Notes under the pieces: model-generated
The model's input: the letters and a program-made list of their open reading frames with translations, nothing else
Databases searched by the model: none
Told to the model about the DNA's origin: nothing
Assembly: GCA_021107375.1 (NCBI GenBank)
Contig: JAIOSY010000058.1
Span: 1-5,642, forward strand
Length of the DNA: 5,642 nucleotides
Reading direction: 5' to 3'
Origin: Sulfurimonas sp.
GTDB lineage: Bacteria; Campylobacterota; Campylobacteria; Campylobacterales; Sulfurimonadaceae
In this document: piece by piece, positions 1 through 5,031 of the stretch
Position numbering within the stretch: position 1 is the stretch's first letter
Layout of the letters: each line of letters opens with the position of its first letter
Position numbers and translations under genes: made by a program

Positions 1-15
1 AAGATGAAGAGATGA
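1..15 (+). CDS. 3' end of an upstream gene (partial, last 4 codons)
   Basis: In the first frame the window reads Lys-Met-Lys-Arg and then TGA at 13-15. That TGA overlaps the ATG of the next gene (12-14) as an ATGA junction, the usual sign of translational coupling within an operon. Only the tail would be inside the window, so nothing can be said about the product. The call rests on the ATGA overlap and on the TAATG overlap at the next junction. It could be chance. Confidence 0.3.
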   Translation, partial: KMKR

Positions 16-767
16 AAAATATTTTTTTAGGGCTGTTAGAACATAATAATACAAGAAAAACATTACTACTTTTGGTAGATAGTGGGATTTATTTTTATAT
101 TGCTCTTGTTTATTATTTTAGAATTAAAAATGCAAATAAAATAGATAGCTTTAAGGCTGATATAGAGTCTCTTTTACCATATGACAAACTAGAATTATCA
201 CTTATTTTTTTAGGACTTTATTATGGATATTCTAATCTCAGAGCTGATGAAGAGATAAAGCTAGATAATAATTTTTTTAAAAAGATTCTAAAAAAAGATA
301 GAATTAATATGAAGTTTAAACTTGATAGTAAACTTGACTATATTACTATAGAGACAATATATATCTATACATTTAATAAGAAACAAAAAGGGTATGAATT
401 TGAATATTTAGAGTATCCATCCAAGCCAAAAGAAATAAAACTGGCAGAAGATAATAAGTTTAAAACTTGGTACTCTATAGAGAGAACTAGTTACTATGAT
501 ATTGAACAAATAAGAATCAGAAAAAGAGTATTTACAGAGATCGTTTCTAAAAAACTTGAAACTTATGATGCACATATAGTATTTGGTAAACACCATATAT
601 TTAGTTATGCTGCAAAATATCTAAAAGAGATTATAAAATTACCTATGTATGGAGAAAAGTTTTTACTCTATTGTAAAAAAGAAGATTTTTTACAAGCAGT
701 AAAGGATATACAAAGTGTAATTAAACAAAATGAGCTTTTAGATCTTTTTGCAGTGGATAAAAAATAA
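12..767 (+). CDS. Hypothetical protein, 251 aa, in an operon with a methyltransferase-HEPN-like protein
   Basis: I do not recognise a family. The protein is basic and rich in Lys, Ile and Tyr. Its N-terminal part has two hydrophobic patches, about residues 17-35 (Leu/Val/Tyr-rich) and 62-72 (a Leu-Gly-Leu-Tyr-Tyr-Gly-Tyr run). Both look more like buried helices of a soluble domain than clear membrane spans, and there is no signal peptide. The middle (about 95-165) alternates charged and aromatic residues, suggesting beta-strands. The C-terminal third is predicted helical. The start at 12 is favoured because ATG overlaps the TGA of a possible preceding gene; a strong Shine-Dalgarno is not evident, which fits coupled translation. 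The stop TAA shares a base with the ATG of the following 637-aa gene, so the two are almost certainly co-expressed and probably work together. It could be the separated C-terminal domain of a larger upstream protein, but that is only a guess. Confidence is high for coding and nil for function. Confidence 0.85.
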   Translation: MKNIFLGLLEHNNTRKTLLLLVDSGIYFYIALVYYFRIKNANKIDSFKADIESLLPYDKLELSLIFLGLYYGYSNLRADEEIKLDNNFFKKILKKDRINMKFKLDSKLDYITIETIYIYTFNKKQKGYEFEYLEYPSKPKEIKLAEDNKFKTWYSIERTSYYDIEQIRIRKRVFTEIVSKKLETYDAHIVFGKHHIFSYAAKYLKEIIKLPMYGEKFLLYCKKEDFLQAVKDIQSVIKQNELLDLFAVDKK

Positions 768-2680
768 TGTTTGATTTAAAGATATTTTCACAAGATATAG
801 GAAAATTTCAAAATCAAAAAGATTTTAGTAAATACCTAGAAAGTTATTTTATGGATTTAGAATCATATTTTTTAGACTTAAATGTAAGTGATTTAAATAA
901 AATAAAATTTGATTTTGAAGAACTATTGTATGACTTGCTTGATTATAAACTTGTTACTAATAATAATAGTGAAATTATAAATGCTTTTTTAATACTTCTT
1001 TCAGAACAGCTTGAGCAAGCAAACTTAATAGGTGCTATTAAAATAATATTTGAATATCTACCAGAATCTGCTGTTAAATATAGATTAAAAGCTTCTACCC
1101 TGTACTTAAAAATAAATGATTTAACTACACAGTACCATAATAGTTTTCATAATATTTTGGAATTAATCTTAGAATCAGAAAGCCACAATGGGTATAGGTA
1201 TAGAACAGTAAGTAGTATATTAAACTATTATCTTACTGCTATGAGTCAATTTACTAGAGTAAACAACAGTAATCTTGCTTATAGTTTTAAAAATCTTTTT
1301 TTAAATAATAAATTAAAATATGATATTTTAAATGACACATTAATAGCAGATATAATAGATAAAGTGACTGTATCTAACTACTTAAATATTATAGATTCAA
1401 TAAACACTCAAATAAGTGCAAATAAGATTAATACAGGTTCTTGTACTATTGATAAAGATATCTTTGATATTAGCATAGAATTAAGCAATTATAGTAAAAA
1501 GCTATATACTATTAATCAAGTAAACTTTACTAAAATAAAGCAGGTATCATTTGATTATATAAAAAGCATAGGTGATCCTAGTGAGTTGCATATAAGATTA
1601 AATCAAGGTATAACAATCATTGATGACGAACAATTACTTTACAAGTATATGGTTTCGTATGGTGCTATGCATAAAGCAAAATTGTATGAGTCATTTGAAA
1701 CTATTATTGGTAATCTAAATAATATCAAGATAAATATTATAGATTGGGGTTGTGGTCAAGCACTTGCTACTTTATTACTGTTAGAATATATTAAAGAGCA
1801 TAGTTTACAAATTGACATAGAAAATATAACTCTTATAGAACCATCAAAATTAGCACTAAGTAGAGGTTTACTTCATATAGATGTGACTAAGCAACAAAAT
1901 CATAAAGTTAAAGCTATCAATAAGGACTTGGATTGCATAAAGCAAAGTGATATAGAGTTTAACAATAATAATATAGTGCTTCATTTATTTTCGAATATAC
2001 TAGATGTAGAATTTTTCAAATTAGATAGTATATTTTTAGAAAAAATATCTAAAAATATTCAAAGTGATAACTATTTTATTTGTGTTAGTCCAAATATTAA
2101 TGCAAAAAGAAATGGTCGGCTAGATATATTTTACAAGTATTTTGATGAAAATTTTAATACTGAATTAATTTCAACAAAAGATACGAATATAGGTCAGCAT
2201 AAAAGATATGAAAAAGTATTTGAGGTTAAATATATAACACAAGAAGAAGTAGTAGAAGTAAGAAAAGAAATAAAAGACTATCATGTTGATATATATGTAA
2301 AGTTGGCTAAATATGCTACTATATTGGAACCCACACTCAGTACACAGAGATTAAAAGAAAATATAGAAATTGACCCTGACTATGTAATATTTAAAATTAG
2401 AAAAGTAGCAGAAATTATCACATCAAAAATCTTTATGAATAATGGTGGAGAAGATGAAAGCAGAGTTTCTCAAAATGATAAAATAAGATACCTGAGCTTT
2501 GAAAAAAAGATACTGAGTAGAAAAGCACAAAGTCATTTACATACAATCAGAACAATAGGAAATATTGGTACACACGATCATATTGAAAACCCAGCTAAGA
2601 TGCTAAAAGATGATGCTTACTTCTTATCAACAGCACTTATTCTTCTCATAGAAAATCTACAAGAAAATAATATCATATAA
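767..2680 (+). CDS. Class I SAM-dependent methyltransferase with C-terminal DUF4145/HEPN-like domain, 637 aa
   Basis: Three parts are visible. Residues 1 to about 300 are a helical, Asn/Leu-rich N-terminal region with no motif I recognise. Residues about 320-480 look like a class I (Rossmann) SAM methyltransferase. Motif I is Asp326-Trp-Gly-Cys-Gly-Gln331 after a hydrophobic strand; Glu358 in Leu-Ile-Glu-Pro is the acidic residue that would hold the SAM ribose; a strand with His406 and Asn410 stands where motif IV is expected. There is no NPPY or Pro-Cys motif of a classic DNA methyltransferase, so the substrate is open (RNA, protein or small molecule). Residues about 536-637 resemble DUF4145, a HEPN-related helical domain: a Lys-Val-Ala-Glu-Ile-Ile helix and later Arg595-x7-His603 within a Thr-Ile-Gly-Asn-Ile-Gly-Thr context. 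HEPN domains are often RNases, usually with R-x4-6-H, so catalysis is uncertain. The TAATG overlap links it to the 251-aa gene. The role in defence or stress is inferred only from this architecture. Confidence 0.8.
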   Translation: MFDLKIFSQDIGKFQNQKDFSKYLESYFMDLESYFLDLNVSDLNKIKFDFEELLYDLLDYKLVTNNNSEIINAFLILLSEQLEQANLIGAIKIIFEYLPESAVKYRLKASTLYLKINDLTTQYHNSFHNILELILESESHNGYRYRTVSSILNYYLTAMSQFTRVNNSNLAYSFKNLFLNNKLKYDILNDTLIADIIDKVTVSNYLNIIDSINTQISANKINTGSCTIDKDIFDISIELSNYSKKLYTINQVNFTKIKQVSFDYIKSIGDPSELHIRLNQGITIIDDEQLLYKYMVSYGAMHKAKLYESFETIIGNLNNIKINIIDWGCGQALATLLLLEYIKEHSLQIDIENITLIEPSKLALSRGLLHIDVTKQQNHKVKAINKDLDCIKQSDIEFNNNNIVLHLFSNILDVEFFKLDSIFLEKISKNIQSDNYFICVSPNINAKRNGRLDIFYKYFDENFNTELISTKDTNIGQHKRYEKVFEVKYITQEEVVEVRKEIKDYHVDIYVKLAKYATILEPTLSTQRLKENIEIDPDYVIFKIRKVAEIITSKIFMNNGGEDESRVSQNDKIRYLSFEKKILSRKAQSHLHTIRTIGNIGTHDHIENPAKMLKDDAYFLSTALILLIENLQENNII

Positions 2681-2689
2681 ATATCCTTC

Positions 2690-2704
2690 AGACAATATTT
2701 GTCT
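2690..2704. repeat. Small perfect hairpin (6-bp stem, 3-nt loop) after the methyltransferase-HEPN gene
   Basis: AGACAA and TTGTCT are perfect inverted copies around TAT, starting 10 nt after the stop of the 637-aa gene. There is no run of T on either side and the stem is AT-biased, so it is a poor intrinsic terminator. It may be a weak 3'-end stabiliser or a small operator. It sits just 5 nt before the larger hairpin at 2709-2742. Confidence 0.4.
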
Positions 2705-2708
2705 ATAA

Positions 2709-2742
2709 ACTCCTTTATAATTATAAAAATATATAAAGGAGT
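2709..2742 (+). promoter_or_regulatory. Inverted repeat sequestering the Shine-Dalgarno of the LRR gene, with embedded -10 box
   Basis: ACTCCTTTATA (2709-2719) and TATAAAGGAGT (2732-2742) are a perfect 11-bp inverted repeat with a 12-nt AT-rich loop. The 3' arm contains AAAGGAG (2735-2741), the ribosome-binding site that sets the GTG start at 2749 with 7-nt spacing. In an mRNA carrying both arms, the site would be base-paired. The 5' arm carries TATAAT (2716-2721), a consensus -10 box. A transcript starting about 7 nt later would lack the 5' arm and leave the site free. No T-run follows the stem, so a terminator role is unlikely. The folding and promoter use are inference. Confidence 0.5.
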
Positions 2743-2748
2743 CTTGCC

Positions 2749-3177
2749 GTGTCAATTAATGAAATACATAATCAAAAAATTTTAGAGCTTATACAATCAA
2801 ATAAATGTGATTTGTCAAATGCAAATATAAGTGAGCTAGGTACAAATATATTAAATTATAAAAATATAGAAGAACTTATTTTATCAGAGAATAAACTAAC
2901 TACATTGCCGAAAGACCTCGGAAAACTCAACAATTTAAAATGGCTCATTTTATCAGATAATTTACTTTCAAAAATACCATCTAGTATTTGCAAGTTAATA
3001 AATTTAGAAGGATTGTTTTTATCTGGAAATAATCTTACAAAAATTCCAAAAAATATCATAAACCTAAAGAAATTAAAATGGCTTGCTCTTAGTGAAAATG
3101 ATAACTTGGTATTGAATATATCTCAGAAGTCTTGGATTGAAAATTTAAGATTAAATGGTTGTAAAATTTTATATTAA
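2749..3177 (+). CDS. Leucine-rich-repeat protein, 142 aa
   Basis: This small LRR protein is probably cytoplasmic, as it has no signal peptide, lipobox or membrane span. Regular 23-residue repeats begin near residues 40, 63, 86 and 109. They follow the pattern L-x-x-L-x-L-S-x-N-x-L-x-x-[LI]-P-x-x-[LI]-x-x-L-x-x, which is the type common in bacterial LRR proteins and in plant/animal Ras-suppressor-like LRRs. A degenerate repeat (about 17-39) precedes them and acts as a cap; residues 123-142 are likely the C-terminal cap. LRRs form curved solenoids for protein binding, so the protein probably binds a partner rather than catalysing. GTG is chosen as start because AAAGGAG lies 7 nt upstream; a nearby ATG at 2759 is out of frame. 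The gene stands alone between two multi-gene blocks, and its translation may be governed by the hairpin that contains its ribosome-binding site. The partner is unknown. Confidence 0.9.
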   Translation: MSINEIHNQKILELIQSNKCDLSNANISELGTNILNYKNIEELILSENKLTTLPKDLGKLNNLKWLILSDNLLSKIPSSICKLINLEGLFLSGNNLTKIPKNIINLKKLKWLALSENDNLVLNISQKSWIENLRLNGCKILY

Positions 3178-3191
3178 TATATAGAGAGACT

Positions 3192-3218
3192 AAATATGAC
3201 CATAGTCAATAATATACT
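3192..3218 (+). promoter_or_regulatory. Promoter/operator copy 1: AAATATGACCATAGT followed by a -10-like TATACT
   Basis: AAATATGACCATAGT (3192-3206) is followed after exactly 6 nt by TATACT (3213-3218), a plausible -10 box 23 nt before the ATG at 3242. The same 15-mer with one mismatch and the same 6-nt gap to a -10 box recurs before the gene at 3601. The conserved block sits just upstream of the -10, where an activator or repressor could bind. No convincing -35 is visible, as is common in AT-rich Campylobacterota promoters. Confidence 0.5.
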
Positions 3219-3241
3219 TCTTAAAATCAAGGAGTTATATT

Positions 3242-3526
3242 ATGGAACTGATAATAATCGGATTGGTAACTGCGGCAAACTTTTTAATCTTGAAAATTAA
3301 AGCTGAACAAAACAGATGGGCTGACTTAATTTTTGACATATCAGTTTTATCCATATTGTCATTTTTATTTTCTGGAACACTTGGTGGATTAACTATTGCA
3401 ATGGTTAGTAGTTTTACTGTTAGTATCTATCTATATTTTTATCCTCCAAATCTTCAAAAGATATTCTCTTCTGTTAATTTTAAATCATTATACAAAGCAC
3501 CAAAAATATTCAAAAAGATATTCTAG
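3242..3526 (+). CDS. Small integral membrane protein, 94 aa, three predicted helices
   Basis: I cannot name a family, though small Gly-Thr-Leu-Gly-Gly membrane proteins like this feel familiar from accessory and phage-like regions. Hydrophobic segments lie at about residues 2-17, 28-45 and 48-67. The last two are separated by a tight Ser-Gly-Thr-Leu-Gly-Gly turn, suggesting a helical hairpin. The tail (about 68-94) starts with Pro-Pro and ends basic (Lys-rich), probably cytoplasmic by the positive-inside rule. Residues 18-27 form a charged loop. The ATG at 3242 has AAGGAG at 3229-3234 with 7-nt spacing, so the start is secure. The gene has its own putative promoter. Because the same upstream element precedes the six-gene block at 3601, it is probably expressed together with that block. 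Function is unknown; holin-like or scaffold roles cannot be told apart from sequence. Confidence 0.8.
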   Translation: MELIIIGLVTAANFLILKIKAEQNRWADLIFDISVLSILSFLFSGTLGGLTIAMVSSFTVSIYLYFYPPNLQKIFSSVNFKSLYKAPKIFKKIF

Positions 3527-3536
3527 TTAAAATACT

Positions 3537-3571
3537 TATGGTCAAAATACGACCATAGTAATTATTATAAT
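3537..3571 (+). promoter_or_regulatory. Promoter/operator copy 2 with inverted repeat TATGGTC-N7-GACCATA and consensus TATAAT
   Basis: TATGGTC (3537-3543) and GACCATA (3551-3557) form a perfect 7-bp inverted repeat around a 7-nt spacer. Its right half belongs to AAATACGACCATAGT (3545-3559), a 14-of-15 match to the element at 3192-3206. After 6 nt comes TATAAT (3566-3571), a consensus -10 box 29 nt before the GTG at 3601. The dyad would cover the region upstream of the -10, as expected for a dimeric regulator. It could alternatively be an RNA hairpin ending the 94-aa gene's transcript, but no T-run follows. Confidence 0.55.
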
Positions 3572-3600
3572 TAGGATACTTAAATAGAAAAGGACAACGG

Positions 3601-3822
3601 GTGAAAGTTTCAATTCACGTAGGGCATAGATTCTTAGAACAACTTATGAATAAAGCTTCATATACATGTATAGATGTTGATTTCGCAGTTAGGTATTTAG
3701 AAAAAATATTAAAAGATATTGTTCCTTCTAGCTATGCAAGACCATTTGCTATATCTAGCTTTGAGAATTATAGAGACAACACAATAGTTACTATCATATC
3801 CAAAGGGGCAAGTAATATTTAA
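3601..3822 (+). CDS. Unknown protein, N-terminal part (73 aa in frame; likely 145 aa when joined to the +1 frame)
   Basis: I do not recognise the family. The 73 residues look like a compact alpha/beta domain: a short strand at 1-5, helix with Arg-Phe-Leu-Glu-Gln-Leu at 10-17, Asp26-Val-Asp-Phe-Ala leading into a helix to about 40, a Pro-Ser-Ser-Tyr-Ala-Arg-Pro loop at 42-48, and a strand Thr-Ile-Val-Thr-Ile-Ile at 61-66. The GTG start has AAAAGGA (3588-3594) 6 nt upstream, so it is well supported. The frame ends at TAA 3820-3822, but the +1 frame is open from 3788 to 4039, has no ATG, GTG or TTG to start it, and codes for a domain paralogous to the next gene. Joining the frames at GGGG (3805-3808) gives a 145-aa protein reading Ser-Lys-Gly-Gln-Val-Ile-Phe-Asn across the junction. 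It is first in a six-gene run and lies behind the shared promoter element. Whether the split is programmed, a mutation or a sequencing error cannot be told here. Confidence 0.75.
   Translation: MKVSIHVGHRFLEQLMNKASYTCIDVDFAVRYLEKILKDIVPSSYARPFAISSFENYRDNTIVTIISKGASNI
3805..3808 (+). other. Candidate +1 frameshift site (AAA GGG G CAA)
   Basis: In the first frame the codons are TCC-AAA-GGG-GCA. A glycine tRNA on GGG at 3805-3807 can re-pair with GGG at 3806-3808, after which CAA is read in the +1 frame, continuing to TAA 4037-4039. The result is identical to deleting one G. GGG-G is a known type of +1-prone site. No stop or obvious rare codon sits in the next position, so a programmed event lacks its usual stimulator; an ordinary indel or base-call error is at least as likely. 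Confidence 0.45.
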
Positions 3823-4039
3823 TGAAACTAAAAAGAACTTTGAAATAGAAGTCAATAAGTTTGCAAAAAAAAACATAATTAAAAAGCTTGAAGAACAAGG
3901 TATTGACTATCAACAACTTGAAGATTCAGCTTTTAATGATTTAGTTGCTGATGAGATAGAAATATTAAAAGCAGATAGTAAAAAAGTGGGTACGGGTATT
4001 GGTATCGGAATTTTATTTAGTTTAGTTACTGGAATATAA
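3809..4039 (+). CDS. C-terminal part of the split gene (76 aa, +1 frame, no start codon of its own)
   Basis: The frame is open from just after TAG 3785-3787 to TAA 4037-4039, but contains no ATG, GTG or TTG before a GTG near its end. An ATA at 3815 with AAGGGG upstream would be the only odd alternative start. The 76 residues after the GGGG run align without gaps, end to end, with residues 6-81 of the next gene's product (about 22 identities). Shared features are Ile/Asn/Lys-Lys at the start, Leu-Glu-x-x-Gly-Ile-Asp in the middle, Leu-Val-Ala, and a Gly-rich hydrophobic end finishing Ser-Leu-x-Thr-Gly. The last roughly 17 residues (Gly-Thr-Gly-Ile-Gly-Ile-Gly and on) could insert in a membrane as a glycine-zipper-like tail. 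Ten nt separate its stop from the next ATG. Treated as one gene with 3601, the product is 145 aa. Confidence 0.65.
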   Translation, partial: QVIFNETKKNFEIEVNKFAKKNIIKKLEEQGIDYQQLEDSAFNDLVADEIEILKADSKKVGTGIGIGILFSLVTGI

Positions 4040-4049
4040 GGATTAAGAG

Positions 4050-4295
4050 ATGGTTGATCAAGCAGAAAAGATATACAACGACGGTAAAAAGAGTTTAGAG
4101 TCACTTCTAAGAGAAAAAGCATACTCTGAGGTTCAACAGAATTTAGAGAACAAAGGTATTGATATAGAGAGTGTCAGTGATGAAGATATTGAAAATTTAG
4201 TGGCTGCTAAAACTCAAGATATGACAAACGGTATTAAAGGCTTCGGTGTTGGAACTGCCTTCGCCATGGCAATATCTTTATTTACAGGAGTTTAA
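4050..4295 (+). CDS. Unknown 81-aa protein with Gly-rich hydrophobic C-terminal tail; paralogue of the preceding C-terminal domain
   Basis: The family is not recognised. Residues 1-55 are a charged helical region (many Glu/Lys/Asp, a likely coiled coil around 8-35), with Gly-Ile-Asp at 36-38. Residues 59-81 are hydrophobic and Gly/Ala-rich (Gly-Phe-Gly-Val-Gly-Thr-Ala), compatible with a short C-terminal membrane anchor. From residue 6 on, it matches the C-terminal half of the split gene just upstream with no gaps, so the pair arose by tandem duplication of that domain. This copy lacks the N-terminal domain. The ATG at 4050 has AAGGA (4038-4042) 7 nt upstream, overlapping the previous stop. 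The stop at 4293-4295 is one nt from the next start. A tail-anchored partner or subunit pair with its neighbour is plausible but is inference. Confidence 0.8.
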   Translation: MVDQAEKIYNDGKKSLESLLREKAYSEVQQNLENKGIDIESVSDEDIENLVAAKTQDMTNGIKGFGVGTAFAMAISLFTGV

Positions 4296-4296
4296 A

Positions 4297-4671
4297 ATGT
4301 TCAAGGCATTCAAATATTTATTATTAGCTTCGCTATACAAAAAAGCAAAAAAAAGTTTTGTGATGCTATTTGTTTATCTAGTTGCATTGATGCTAGTTAG
4401 TTTTATTATAAATGATTTGATGAGCATTTCAACTGGTGTAGCTGTTTATATTCTCATATTAATTAAATGGGTGTCAATTCTTGCACTGTTAAGTTTGATA
4501 GGTTTTAGTATTTTGAAAATATTTAATATTGCGACTAATCCTTTTAAATCAAAAGAAGATGAAATCAATGAAAGTTGTAAAGCTCAAGATGTGAAAAAAG
4601 ACCGAATCCTAGCTAAAGAAAGACTCTTTACACAAAGTGATTTAATAATGCAAAAATATATGAAGGACTAG
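4297..4671 (+). CDS. Membrane protein of unknown function, 124 aa, two predicted helices
   Basis: No family is recognised. The N-terminus is short and basic (Lys at 3, 6, 15, 16, 18, 19), then comes a hydrophobic helix at about 20-38, a short polar turn with Asn39-Asp40, and a long hydrophobic stretch at about 47-76 interrupted by Lys57-Trp58. The lysine suggests either a tilted single span after it or a re-entrant piece. Residues 78-124 are charged and probably cytoplasmic, making an N-in/C-in hairpin. I chose ATG 4297 because CAGGAG (4285-4290) lies 6 nt upstream and the start falls one nt after the previous stop. The frame extends 17 codons further up to a TTG at 4246, but that would overlap the upstream gene and has no ribosome-binding site. 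It is coupled to the next gene two nt downstream. It may form a membrane complex with the Gly-tailed proteins before it. Confidence 0.8.
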   Translation: MFKAFKYLLLASLYKKAKKSFVMLFVYLVALMLVSFIINDLMSISTGVAVYILILIKWVSILALLSLIGFSILKIFNIATNPFKSKEDEINESCKAQDVKKDRILAKERLFTQSDLIMQKYMKD

Positions 4672-4673
4672 AG

Positions 4674-5027
4674 ATGAAAGATTTAACAATAATAGAACAA
4701 ACTCAAAATAGTGATTGTGATTTTCTTATCACTAAAGCTGAAAATACAATAAAGAGTCTTGAAAATTGTTTTGATGCAATAATAAATGATAGAAAAACAA
4801 AGATGCATGTAGTAGGTAGTCTCTTTAATTTTGGTGTTTCACTAACTAAACTAACTCTGAATGTAACTGGTTGTGCAATTAAAAATACACCGAAAGCTAT
4901 CGTTGCTATTGCCGCTGTTAAAAGAGAAATTGTTGCAGACTTAGAAAGTGAATATAACCAATATCAAAAAGAGTTAAAAGAAGAAGCCTTGAATGAAAAA
5001 ATAAGACAGCTTCAATTAAAGGCTTAA
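4674..5027 (+). CDS. Unknown protein, 117 aa, hydrophobic middle and coiled-coil C-terminus
   Basis: The family is not recognised. Residues 1-42 are mixed polar helices with Cys15 and Cys32. Residues about 44-82 are rich in Val, Leu, Ala, Gly and Thr with few charges (Lys59, Lys70, Lys74), including Cys67 and a Pro73 break. This could be a membrane-associated amphipathic hairpin rather than a clean span. Residues 83-117 are highly charged with a repeating Glu/Lys/Leu pattern typical of a coiled coil. There is no signal peptide. The ATG at 4674 has AAGGA (4663-4667) inside the last codons of the preceding gene, whose stop is 2 nt away, so the two are translated in series. The charged tail may pair with the helical neighbour downstream. 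Function is unknown. Confidence 0.8.
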   Translation: MKDLTIIEQTQNSDCDFLITKAENTIKSLENCFDAIINDRKTKMHVVGSLFNFGVSLTKLTLNVTGCAIKNTPKAIVAIAAVKREIVADLESEYNQYQKELKEEALNEKIRQLQLKA

Positions 5028-5031
5028 CCTT

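Noticed and set aside
408..596. Minus-strand 62-codon open frame
   Set aside because: It lies wholly inside the 251-aa gene, has an arbitrary Phe/Leu/Ile-rich composition typical of antisense AT-rich DNA, and has no ribosome-binding site or family resemblance.
2690..2742. Rho-independent terminator after the methyltransferase-HEPN gene
   Set aside because: Neither hairpin is followed by a T-run, the first stem is short, and the second is better explained by its overlap with the ribosome-binding site.
2856..3059. Minus-strand 67-codon open frame
   Set aside because: It is antisense to the LRR repeats, and its periodicity is simply the mirror of those repeats.
3178..3241. Riboswitch or small RNA in the gaps before the 94-aa gene and the operon
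   Set aside because: The gaps are about 65-75 nt and are largely taken up by promoter, operator and ribosome-binding sequences. No conserved RNA fold was recognised.
3805..3808. Poly-G phase variation
   Set aside because: Campylobacterota phase-variable tracts are usually about 7 or more Gs. Four Gs are too short for frequent slippage at replication.
3822..3848. Eight-codon frame starting at the ATG overlapping the TAA of the 73-aa frame, with AAGGGG upstream
   Set aside because: It ends after eight residues in a frame unrelated to the conserved domain. The +1 frame across it has paralogue support, so the ATG is likely incidental.
3910..4122. Minus-strand 70-codon open frame
   Set aside because: It is antisense to the split gene and the 81-aa gene, both of which are supported by their mutual similarity on the + strand.
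4246..4296. TTG start extending the 124-aa membrane protein by 17 residues
   Set aside because: The extension overlaps the upstream gene, has no ribosome-binding site, and the ATG at 4297 has CAGGAG at good spacing.
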